Source: Eopsaltria australis
Taxonomy: Eukaryota > Chordata > Aves > Passeriformes > Petroicidae
Direction: 5' to 3'
Assembly (NCBI GenBank): GCA_034509425.1
Contig: JAVTVJ010000121.1
Span: forward strand, 1,364,001 to 1,428,000
DNA length: 64,000 nt
Made by a program: the position numbers and the translations under genes. Positions 14,701-26,100 of this stretch are shown piece by piece. Within the stretch, counting starts at the first letter, position 1, and each line of letters opens with the position of its first letter. The notes under the pieces were generated by a model. That model did no database searches. It saw only the letters and a list, made by a program, of their open reading frames with translations, and was not told the DNA's origin.

Positions 14701-16519
14701 TCACATAATTCTGCCTTTTTTTGGCTGCTCTATAAGTGACAACACCAAAGTATGACCAGAGTTATCAGCTGCAGTCTTTCACACAGAGAGGACCTAGGTA
14801 CTCATGCTACTGAAAACTGATTTTCTGGGCTAGAATTTCTGTGACTTTTCAAGTATTGTAATCAGCTGTAGTCAACAGAATCATTTGAGATTCAGCCATC
14901 CTTCATTTTTATGATGCATCAGTGGTATTTAGGTTCTTGTAAATCAGTGCATTGCTGTTGCTGGTTCACTCCTGTCAGATCTTCATGCTATTACACAGAG
15001 GTGAGTTGAATCTAGAGTATCTATTTTCTTTAGTGGTTTCACCATACCCACACTATATCAACTAAACTTACCTACGAAGATACATACAGAATATGTCCTT
15101 TTTCAGAGACTGATTCTTTAGGTAGGGTGAATTTCTTGTTGCTTAGAACAGGAAGGAGTCATTTCCTCTTCTCCCTTCCATCGTAATAGTTTTTCACTGT
15201 TCTACCCATCCACAGATCTCAAAGCAGAGCAATCTTGCCTTTTCCTAGTTGTTTGCTCCTTCTTGGGTTTTCTCACTTTACTGAGACTCCAAACTCTTTT
15301 TTAATCTGACCTTTTTCTTAACTCAAAAGTAGGAAAGAGAAGGAACACCTAAGCCATAACCTTCCTCTTGTGAGCTGACTTCTGCTGGTCATAGGAAAAG
15401 GATGAAATCATAGGAATAAACATCAGACTGTGCTGTTTATTCCTATCAGTAAGATAATGAGGTATTATAGACATACATGAGAACTTTAATTCCATTAAAT
15501 GTGCTCTGTGCTCATGGTAGAGGTGAGTGCAGTGAAAATTGTAAAAATGGTGATATTTCAAACTTCAAAATATAATAATTTTTTCTCCTTGTCCCTTGGA
15601 TGAAATGTAATGTCAGGATATTACAGAATTTACAGACTTTGTCCAAACTGTTAGGGATGTTATTTCTATTTAAGTTAATAATCAGCCTATTTTGTGCAAC
15701 AGGGTGTTTCAAATACACGCAGTATTCATCATTAGACCTTCTGATCTTATTGTGCAGTGTTGCTGTGCAGTAGTTCCACAATAAATGTGCTTCTGCCCAG
15801 ATGGTTTCCTTCATCTCTGAATGGGATGAATCTTAAGGTATGGCCCAAGTCTTGAAGTCTTAAAGCAGCTAACTTTTGACCAGTGTTTGGTAGTCCTACT
15901 GGCTATTTTAAAGCTAACTTAGCTATGGCCACAGTACACTGCAGCCACTGTAAGATACCTTGCAGCCATCAAGCTTTTAGGTCCTATCAATGTCTAAATA
16001 ATTATGCACTGTGGTCTAGAAGAACACTTGCTATGTGTTGTAAGTAATTGTTTGGTAAGGAGGTACTGTGCTGTCTCACTATTAATTTTCTCAGCATACC
16101 ATCATAAAGCTTCTCATTCATACAGGGAATTATTATCACAATTTAGGTATGTCATATTTTTATCTCTTTGATCCAGACATATCATAGCCATGTTATTTTC
16201 CTTATATAGCAGCATTCTTACACCACGTATGTGTGCTGCTATCAGGTTAACCACCTTGTACAAAATAAAGAATGACTGTTTCTAAGTAAAGAGGAAGGGT
16301 AGAAGAAATGGGACCAACAATAGAGCTGGTATAGAAATTGTTGCCATAGCAATCTCTTCAGATGAGCTAGAGAATGTTTAATTGCCCAGCCCATCATGGT
16401 ATGGTTTATAACTTGATTACTCAACTCACAGAGGGGAAGCAGTCATGGGGCATGCCGTGCTCTCATCTGGGCTCCAAATGTGAGTGGCCAGATTCAGCTC
16501 GATATGATTAGGAATAGCA
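8746..16519. other. AT-rich noncoding DNA, no gene recognised
   Basis: No known protein, RNA gene or clear repeat is visible. One item stands out: an acceptor-like site (11250-11269) followed by an ATG frame with a signal-peptide-like start at 11283, treated as a finding. The overlapping opposite frames at 12663-12914 and 12728-13075 have no recognisable content. Confidence 0.65.
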
Positions 16520-16680
16520 GAGATGTTTTTGTCTAGACTGCAAACTCCCTCAGATAGGAACCAGGCTCTTTATTATTTGTCTATAAACCACCTATTTTGG
16601 GTGGTGTCCCTGAGCATGGAACATAAATAATGACATGGAGGTAATGAAAACTAACCCAACATAAATCATAAAACATTGGT
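16520..16680 (+). mobile_element. Old SINE/L2-type 3' tail fragment
   Basis: The segment beginning 'tctagactgcaaactccctc', then 'agataggaaccaggctct', follows the common amniote repeat tail 'agactgtaaactcttcagggcagggactgt'. It continues with a degraded 'cagcacctagcacaatggg'-like part and ends in 'acataaataatgac', as such tails do. Family (MIR-like SINE or L2 end) is not resolved. Confidence 0.55.
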
Positions 16681-17149
16681 GACCGAACAACTGTGGTTTA
16701 CTGAGAGTGCTTTGCAGGTCAAGGACACTGTACTGGCATAGTGTCCTAATTTACTATGTGGTGGTTTCGTCCCTCTGTTTCTGTCCCCTATAGCCTTACA
16801 CTGTTAGCTCTGCTGCTGTGGGGCTTCTTCCTTATCCTTCGGGTAATCCAGGACATCCATCCACCTCAGATTTCATTTTCACAGTCTGTTTCAGCCTAGC
16901 CTTTCTGTATCCAGAGGATTATCCTCTGGTATCTAGATCCTTAGTAGCATAACCTGTTGAATGTACTCCAGTGCTGCCTTCTACACTTGGCAAGCACGCC
17001 ATAACATAACATCCACAATAAGGTCTCATTCCATCCCTTCTACAGCTTCTCTAGTATTTTCTCTTGCTTATATGTCTACAGAGAACATGGCCATTGCAAT
17101 CCTATCCAAGTGATGTTATGTTCTCAGTTTCCAAGTGCATTTTGTCTCT

Positions 17150-17310
17150 TCGTGTCCAGTGGACTGTCTTTCAGTGTACATACTTTTGGAGCACAGATTA
17201 TCCTTGTTTTGACTGGTGCAGATTGGTTTGACACCTAGCACAGAAAGGGCCTAAATGGTGCATGTATTTTGGGAGCAGGTGTTATATAATGACAGGGAAG
17301 TGCAAATAGC
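17150..17310 (+). mobile_element. Second old SINE/L2-type 3' tail fragment
   Basis: The order 'tggactgtctttcagtg', 'tttggagcacagattatcc', 'gacacctagcacagaaaggg', 'cctaaatggtgca' and 'gttatataatgaca' parallels the same tail family as at 16520-16680, in the same orientation and about 630 bp away. The region between them (16680-17150) may belong to the same insertion but I cannot align it to a family. Confidence 0.5.
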
Positions 17311-19989
17311 ATTCAGCCTTTATGTAAAATTTCAGAAAGTCTGTTCTACGTGACAGTGAAGACTTGTTAGATTTATTTAGATGCAGTCTGAAAAGTTAAT
17401 TGGAATGAGGCTGGTTGGCCCAGCTTGCTGACAAAGTCAAATCAGTCTTCCCATATCTACCACAATAGAACAGTAAAGAAGAGCCTAGTTCTCAAGCGTC
17501 AAGTGATTAATATGCAGCCAAAGCATGGTAATAGTGATTGTCTATGTGGTGGTATACGGCAGAAACAATCTCTGCAACTGATGCACATCGTGCACATCCC
17601 ACAAAGTGTGAAGTACTACACCCTCCAGGGTTTCCATACCTGTGCGTGCTCCATTGCTGGCCACTTTGGATTTTTGTAGTTTCAGTTTTAAAAAAATCCC
17701 TGTTTGCTCTGCGTGCTAGATTTTCTAAAATCTCAACAATCAAGGTGCACCACCAAAATCGAAACTATTTTTTATGTTTTTAATTCACTTTTAACATTAC
17801 ATTTCTGTCTTCTAGACTCTTCTTTTGTTACATCAGTGAGTGCAAAATTCACTGTAGCACTGGGAGCAAGTCCCACCTGTGCTAAGAGCACATCTGCTCC
17901 ATACCAGTTTACTGCTTTCACCACCTGCATTCATGTTACAGAGGGACATCTGGATACTATTACAATTATAGAAGGTGCAGGTTTTATTCTTGGTGCAGGA
18001 TTGGACTCTGATTTCACAACCTTCCTCGAATAGTGAAGCTCGTGTAAATACATCCTGTCCCATTTATAATCAACATACAATTAACATCAATAAAACATAA
18101 TGGATCTTTATACTAATTATATCTTCATCATCATCAAACATAATTGAGGTAGTATTAATGATGCTAAAGAGTTAAGGCTGTGAATTCAGCCCTAATCATC
18201 TGGGAGAGAATTGTTCTCGTTACATCCTTTCCTCTTTTCAAGTAGCAAATTGGTTGTGGATTTCGTTATCTCAGAGAGAGAGAAGAGACAGAAAGCATAA
18301 GGCTAACTGGTTCTTGCTGACTTGAGATCTGTCACACAGACAGGAGAAGACACTATTTATAATCCTTCAGAATTGTTTATAGAATATATTCCTACTCTTC
18401 CCACCCAACAAACTGTAGGAAAATGCCACTGTCCTTGATTTGAATATGAGAGTGAGTGTTTGCATGTGCAGCGTGGTATAAATCCTTTCCACAGCCATGG
18501 CCAGATAAGGAAACAGACCTCAAGATGAATAAGTGAAAGGGGACACGGAATGGAGAAGGGAAAACGCAAAAGTGATTTAACAAATTCCAACTGGGAAAGA
18601 ATATGAAGCTGTACCTGATGCATGTGCTTCCTGCATCTTTATGGCAGCATTTTAGAAATGTGAGAGACTGTTACTTTGCCAGAATAGACAAGGAAGCATA
18701 AATGTAACCACAATGTGTAATCCTTGAGGCATTTTAGCTCGTTTACAAATGTGTTCACACCATTTTATCAGTCAGGCATTGCTAAACAGGTGTGACCATT
18801 TCCTCCTGACACGTTTTCCCTCTTTCCTCCTCGTATGAGGAAACTTAGACTTTTTACTTCTGGCTATGGTTATTTTAACACATAGAGGAGACACAAGCCA
18901 TTTGTGCACTTGCTGAGTAATGGATTACTAAACCCAGCATATTATGTGTAGGCAGAAGCTACGTTTTATATTGCTTCTTGAAAGACTGTATTTCCAAAAT
19001 AGTTTATCACAGCAGATGATCAATTCAGCAATATTCTATCTGTGATGTTGTACCACTGCAGAGAGAGAACATTCTTTGGAACTAGTTTTTTCTGGATATA
19101 AGGATCACACGTTGATCTTTCAGAGATGTTTGTACTCAGCAGGAGAAATACATTATAGTTTGGCACAGATCTTCTTTTTATCATCCATAATTTTCAACAA
19201 AGGATTTTATTATATGGAAGATAATGGCAGTGCATATATTCTGCTTTCAAATGCGTTCACTCCTCTGAACTGTTTCAGCTGTCCTCCTTCCAAGGTTTTA
19301 TGTACATTATCCAGACAGCTGTCTTCCCTTCTATTCTGTGTGTAATGGCAGTGCTTTTTGCTAAGGTATGTACCTTTATGTAGTCTAGGCCTTTTCCACT
19401 GTTTTCTTGGATATCTTAAATTTAGTTATTGCAAAACAGGGTTTGTGTTGTATTTGTATGGAATGAAAAGAGGAAATTCTCTATTTGAAGACTTTATTTT
19501 TCAATTACATCAATAAGGTCTGCATCATTTATATATAATAAAAGATGCTATCCTTGCCTGTGAACTGTGTCTTACATTGTCATTGTTTTCATTCTAATCA
19601 GGTTCAACTGTAAATCTGTTCAAAGCCTTCACTAAATATCTTTTGGCTTCTTTCTTCAGCTAAATATCTTGCAAAAGCAGAGCGACTTCCTTAACATGAC
19701 TCAGTATCATCTGCCTCCCTTCTCTGCTCAGATCTTTTGATTATTTCCCCTACCTTGAAATTTGGCCTTCTGCTTGAACACAGAATAATTCTTCCTCACC
19801 ACATCAATCATACCTCTAAAGCACCAAACATGTATGCCAGGCTTTGCATTAGCTTTAGCCATAATCCTCTTTGTGGTTGGTTTTGTCTCTCCACCTTTCC
19901 TAAAGCAGTTTCTTTCTTTGTGGATTTCCATGCTTTCCCCCCTCCAGGTTCTAGCTTATACAGAGCAGTGCTGTCCGGATTCTTTCATA

Positions 19990-20250
19990 TGCAAGAGACC
20001 ATAACCAAATCATCCACATCCTCAAACAACTCAAATGGTTCCCCACTGAACTCCCAGGCTGCTTCAAATAAAGCATTGCTTCATTTTAAAATTGCTTGGG
20101 TTCATCTTTGTCTCTTTTAATCTCTTCAACTAATAGAGGCCTGTTACCTGGTCTTACACTCTTCTGTATTTGCCTTTTCCTTACTTCATTTCTCTGGATC
20201 ATGGATTTCTACCCATTTTTTAGAAGTCTTTCAGCACTGATGCAAATAAA
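19990..20250 (+). mobile_element. Possible ancient L2-like LINE fragment
   Basis: Translating the plus strand around 20005-20075 gives HILKQLKWFPTEL followed by PGCFK. This is like the H-ILK-LHWLPVELRI-FK motif near the C-terminus of L2-type reverse transcriptases. Two stops and further decay follow at once. The match is one short block only; it could be chance. Confidence 0.35.
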
Positions 20251-20862
20251 GTGATATTAATTCGCACCATTTTTTTCCCATTCTTGCCTCAGATTTTCTC
20301 TAGTGGTTTTACATTTCTGAAGCCTCAGTATTTTCACAGTAACACCTATTGTTGTGAAGCACCATCTGGGATACAACTCTAATGAAAAAGGAGATACAAA
20401 ATAACTTGGGTTTGGAGATATGCTGGTGAGAAACATTTGCTTAACCATATGGAAATCGCATTTCTTTAGAGTGCAGACCTAAAGCTGAAACAGTAGGGAT
20501 GTCAAGGCAACTCCCCAGAAAATTCTTAAGAACTCGCACAATATCTCTTAAAGAGTCTGTCACTTTCCTTTTTTAATGAAGTTCATTATCGAGTTAATGA
20601 GAAATGACATGTTAAACATGCTCTGCTGTAGCTTTGCAATGTTCCCATTTAAGGCCTTAGTAAACTGTCTAACTTTGAGAAGTGTTGTGCCAGCGTTGTT
20701 GTTTTTGATAAGGCCACTTTATAAATCCAGGGCAAGTATAATCTAAGTAATTTCTGTTCTTTGTGAATTAGATGGATTGTATAAATGGTGTGCATAAATG
20801 TTTCTGTGTCAGATCAAGATTTGTGCAATCCTAATCCGAGAAAGTTTGAATTAATTGAAAAG

Positions 20863-20876
20863 AAAAAAAAAAAAAA
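20863..20876 (+). repeat. A14 run
   Basis: Fourteen uninterrupted A bases preceded by AG and followed by GGCAGC. No target-site duplication or SINE body is visible upstream. Confidence 0.9.
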
Positions 20877-21998
20877 GGCAGCTCTTTATTAGGTAGGATG
20901 TGGGGACTGAGTCAGTTTGCTTTGGTAGTTTTTTGGAGTAGGAAGGGATGTGGGTTTTGTTTGTAAATATAATTTAACTTCATGCACCGGAGGTAGAATT
21001 ATGCAATTAAACTTTTTAAAAAGCTTCTGGCACCAAGATATTGCAGCACTGTAAAAAAGAGAAAGGACATTTCACACCCAGAAGTTATCCATATGGCCAC
21101 TGACCACATGTTTGGTAGAGATGTGAACAATATGTCATTGGTATTTACAATTCCAGGTAGTTTTCTTGTATGCCATAAAAAGTAAATACTTAAGCAACAG
21201 TCTTTGCTGTGTAGATCTTTAATGGGTGTGGGAAATTCTCTTTATTTAGCAAGGAATGCCCATCATTCGCTGTCTTGGGAGATGTGTTGGCAACAGATGG
21301 GATCTCAAGAGCATTGTTTCGCTGTTACTCTGATTGTTAAAATGCAGTTCATTTCATTCCTTTCTCTTTTTTTCTTTCTTTCCTGCAGGGGTGAGAGGGA
21401 CTGTGAAAAATAGAGGGGGAAAGTAAAGAAAGCTAGAGAGTAAGAGAGAAAAGAAAATGAAATTTGAAAGAAACAATGGGATGAGAATCCCAAGAGAAGT
21501 GTTGAAAAGCATGGGTGAATTGAGAGCACTAAGTTTGGGTGGAGAATCCTAGCAGATATTTAGCACTTACAGGGTACAGTAATGGCAAGAAGAAAAGAAA
21601 CAAGAAAACCTTAACTATTCTGAGTTCTGTGGTGTTTTCTCCCCCATTTTCTTCTCCTTTGACTAATGTGCTAGGACACAGTAGACATGGATACTGGAAA
21701 ACATACTGGGGGACCATGTAAATGGGACTAAATGCAGTAGTGCAATACATGGCACTGCCAGAAAATGGCAGCCCACTTGGTCTTCCTTCGTTACAAGTCA
21801 ACAGATATGGCACTATGTGCAGCTTAGCAGAAGAAATTTTGGGTTAAAAAGCTTTGATTTCATTCTTCTTTGGGAATTTTATTTAAGCATGTCCTGGGAG
21901 GATGCTTGGAGAGTCTATTGTTGTTCAGAATATGGCATGCTGCCCACATCTGTGTGAGGTTTTTCAGCAGAACCTTAACACTTCCAAACAGATGTTTT

Positions 21999-22014
21999 AA
22001 AAAAAAAAAAAAAA
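21999..22014 (+). repeat. A16 run
   Basis: Sixteen uninterrupted A bases. No repeat body or flanking duplication is visible that would mark a retroposon tail. Confidence 0.9.
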
Positions 22015-22686
22015 GACTTTTCTGAAATGCAATATGCACAGGTCTGACTGTATTTTTGTTACAAAAGCCAAACAGATTGACATGTTGAACAAGAAAGATA
22101 ATGTTTTGAACCTAACACAAGAGGTAATCAAGAGTATTAGTTTAAAATGTCAACCTCTTTTTCTTGTTTTTGCTCATAACCCCTTACCCCCTCTTTTCCA
22201 TAGAAAAAATTAAGCATAATTTTGCATCAGACAACATGAAAAGAGACAGTACCTGAGGTAATATGAAGGTGGCCTCAGTATTTGAAAACTGTGTCAGTTG
22301 CACAGAAAATTACGGCTGTGATTTCTCAATATGGGAAGTGATTTGAGGACACTCCCAAACGCATTCTGTCCTTCACAGTGAATTGATTTTCTGTTTTTTA
22401 GACTCCAGATTACCATTCAAGACATGTTGATAGCTTCCCTTTTTCACTCTGCCAAAGCCATTCTCTAACATGAATGTCTGACAACTGGGGCATTTGAATA
22501 TGAGCCTTACCAGAAGTCTGGTGATGTTTCCCTGTCCAGAGAAGCAACTTCTATTCCAGGTGACCAATTGCAATGAAAAATGGGAAAAACAATTATGCTG
22601 AATGAACATCCAGTCTGTCTCCTTGCCCAAATAAGTGATGCAGTCTATGTCAGTCATTCCCAGTAAGTGTTTAACTATTCTTAAAG

Positions 22687-23140
22687 GGATCTACTGATGA
22701 AGACACCACAGCTTTTCTGGTGATCTAATCCAGTATAAAACTTAACATTAAAAATGCTTTTCCTAATGCTTAATCTGAATTTACACTCCCACAGTTTAAA
22801 TTTAGGGAGGTCAGACTCTTCCAGTCCTTTTTGTATAGCCTTTTAGGTGTTCAAAGGTTGTTACTGTTCCAAACCTGCCCAGCCCCCGTCACTTTCTAGA
22901 GTGTTTTCATGAGGTTGCATACCTCTAGCTCATTGAATCTTTCAGCAAACATGCTGTCAGAAACTCTGGCCAGCCTCATTATTTTAACTTCACCATCTCC
23001 CACTTACAACTGTACTCTGTCTTCCTGCTTGTGCTTCTGTTTCTGTTCTGTTGTGTTTACATTTTGTTGCAACAACATGACATGGCTGACTTCTATTCAG
23101 TTTGTGATCCAGAAGAAACCATAGATAATTTTCTGTAAGT
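22687..23140 (-). mobile_element. Ancient CR1/L3-type LINE 3' fragment (antisense)
   Basis: Plus-strand phrases follow the antisense of the 3' part of old amniote CR1/L3 elements in the correct order. 'cttttcctaatgcttaatct' is first (consensus 'tttttcctaatgtccaacct'). 'cacagtttaaatttaggg', 'ttgtatagccttttagg' and 'aacaacatgacatggctgac' follow, then 'ttctattcagtttgtgatcc' (consensus 'ctcatattcagcttgtgatcc'). The copy is interrupted and heavily diverged. The end points are approximate. Confidence 0.65.
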
Positions 23141-26100
23141 TTTTACTTGTCTGGTGTGGCCACATCTGCTTAACTATGACATTTTTGAATACCATATGAG
23201 GTAGCAGTTCCATTCTGATATTTTCAACATTTTTGTAAAAGCTTAGAAAGCAATGATGAAGTATTTTTATGGTCATTTGTCGTATGATTTTGATTCATAT
23301 CTGAGTCCTTTCCTGACTCTCCCCCTCTATCTTTTGTGTCCTGAGACCACCAGTGCTTAATGATCACAAATGAAGTCAAAGTATTTGGAACAGAACCTCC
23401 TTATTAAGTACACTGAATTTGATCACTCTCTTTAAGGGATTTTATGCTGACATGCCTGAGAACTACTGAGAATAAAGGACCACCTCTAAGTGCTTTAAAT
23501 AGGCCACAGTGTTTAATCTACTCTGTGTTGTCCTAATTGTTTTCTCAGCTGATCGTTGCTGAGTATTCTTGGTTTTGGATCTTTATATGCTGTACCAAAC
23601 AGTTTTGAAATAGCTCCTCAGGAATATGCCACTCAGAGAGGTGCACTTGATGGAAATACCTCGCCTCACTTGTTTCTCTCAGGACTTCAGAAACTCTCCT
23701 CATTCCCCATGTCAGAGTTTTGTAATTTATTGTTTCGTTTCTAGTTGGCCATCTTAAACCATTCAACAGCTTTTGATAAACATGCTCCTTTGGTTTATAC
23801 TTGGGAGACAGGAGTCAAATCAATGCTGCAGGAGCTGCCAGTCATTGCTAACCAGTTAACAGGATTTCAGGGAAATCATCAGGACAAGGACTAATGGGTT
23901 CTCTGCCACAGTAATGCATCTTCTGCTTGGAGCTTGCGTGGTGTTTGGAAGATGCTGTGACTGGCACTAGCAGCTGGTCAACTCAGGGGTTCTTCTCTGA
24001 TCTTGAGAGGGAAAAGGGGTTTTAGTAGGGAAAGGTATCCCTACAAATATTAATTTGCTTACTCTTCTCTAATATTCAGAAGAAAATTTTTCTTTGATAG
24101 TAGTGACCCATGCTGAAAGTCTTTTCAACACTTGTGAGTTAGTGCACGGGCATCTCTCAAACATGGTACCACAGTGTCCTGTTGACCCAGTGTCAACAAA
24201 CTTTATGGTTCATTATCATTTGAGTGTCTTGCAACATTAACAGTCACTCTGCATCCATCCTGAAGTCTTGGCAGTAGCTGCTTTGACAGGACTACTCCTG
24301 GGTTTATTCTACATTTTTTTAAAGTCTGAAGTTCTGAAAAACATGGATGGTGGTGACTGATAGGCAGTACTTCTTTCAAGAGCCCCATCCTGGTATGTCT
24401 GCAACTGCCATTTAGGGACATCACTGCACTATCTTACATTAGCAGGTTGTAGCAAGATGTTCTGAAGATTTTGAAACCCTGGTTTTGAGCATTATGCTGT
24501 GCTGCTCCTATTTGGCACAATGGATTGTGGAGATGTGGCTTCCCTTTACCAACTACTAACTTTGATATTTGGATTTCAGCTGGAGCTGAAATGCAGAGGA
24601 GAGTGTTATAGCAAACTCTTTGCAGTAGTATTTGGAGAATGTGAACTCAAAGCAGAGATGACCACAGAGTCCAAGGAGCTCTTAAGTGCTACTACTGATT
24701 GAGATCACCTGTTCTGTAACAGCATGACAATTCTGGCAGCTCTGGAAATTGAGAGCTTAACTAAAGCTAGCACTGAAACTGAAGGGAAGAAGGAAGAGAA
24801 CTGGAACAGAAAAAGGTATTTTATATTAGCTGAACATATCCTTATCTCATCACCATGCACATGACCTGTAAGTGGTAGCGAGTACCCTGTATGTTTATCA
24901 TAGAGAGACACTATGGTGGGCATGTGAAGGACCAACTGAGCAAACAACAAACACTACTTACTTTTATCTCCACATACTGAGGAGGCTACCATCGCTAAGC
25001 ATGGAAAAGCCTGTGGAATTCTTACATTTCTAAGCAATAGTCATAATAGTATATACAATATTCCTAATTTCTCCCTATTCAGCTCCTTGCAATGCTAAAA
25101 GATAGGATGGGGCTCTCAGACTGACCTGCTGTGACTCAGTTTGAGTCATTACAATTCCCATTGTCTCTGTTTTTCCTCAACTTGCTCATCTCATCCATTA
25201 AGCTTTAGCTTTTTAAAACAGGAACTTTCTCTTCCTGTGCATATTTATCTTGTATCTAACACAACTGCCTTGATCTTGGTTGAGGCCTCTTGGTGATACC
25301 AGAATACAAATAACAATAGCAGGCGCAGCAGAAACAATAACAAAGCAGGTTGGTTGACCTTTGATGGTTCTTTCCTGAGACTTCTCTAGGTGTTAGAACA
25401 CAGTCACTTATCCGTTTATTTATTTTTCTCTCTGTGGTGACTTTGAGTTGACATATTGTCATATTCCAATGACAAGTCACCACACTCCATGCACTGGCTA
25501 GCTTTTTCAGTCACTGATCATTTTTTATTCCATGTAATTGCCTTTTGTTTGCAGTTGTTGTTTTAAAGGTGACCTTTGACTCTGCTCAGGGAAAGAAATA
25601 ATGGGTAGATTGAGGTCTGAGACTTTCTTAGTATTACTACTCAGAGCAAGTGAATATTAGCAAGGGCTGGTACTGCTGCTTATCTGCACCTGCATGAAAG
25701 AAAAACTTGAAGGCTAGGGTGTGGTGGTGGTGAGTGTATTTTTTTTCCTGCACTTCCCCCCCACCCTTCTCCAGCTGGTCCCTCATCTTGCTTCTCTCTT
25801 GTATTTCAGTTCCTCTTGTACTCACTTCTGTTGTGTGGAATTTGAGGTTTCTCAATACACATTCCCTGCCCCCAGCCTGCGCACTCCCCACGGACCCAGC
25901 TTCCTCTCGCACATTCCACACTGGAGCGTACCACTCTGGAGGCAAAGTGGGCTCAGGGAAGAGTCCATCTGAAGCCTCTCTGTTCCAGGCCTGCTCCGTC
26001 ATCATCCTCATCATCTTCACCATGCTGAGAGCACTTTCACCAGTGAAAATGCAAAGATAACGGTTCTCATGGCACTGAGAATTACAAATTCCTGAAATAT

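Larger units (their letters stand above)
17311..22686. other. AT-rich noncoding DNA, no gene recognised
   Basis: No supported gene. Content includes a possible L2-like fragment near 19990-20250, an A14 run (20863-20876), an A16 run (21999-22014) and a pyrimidine/purine-rich patch at about 21350-21480. The 109-aa plus frame at 17704-18033 and its opposite 76-aa frame have no recognisable domain. Confidence 0.65.

Noticed and set aside
25637..26060. Overlapping ORFs of 83-128 aa on both strands
   Set aside because: Composition follows local GC and pyrimidine bias, no known motif is present, and frames on both strands are equally open.
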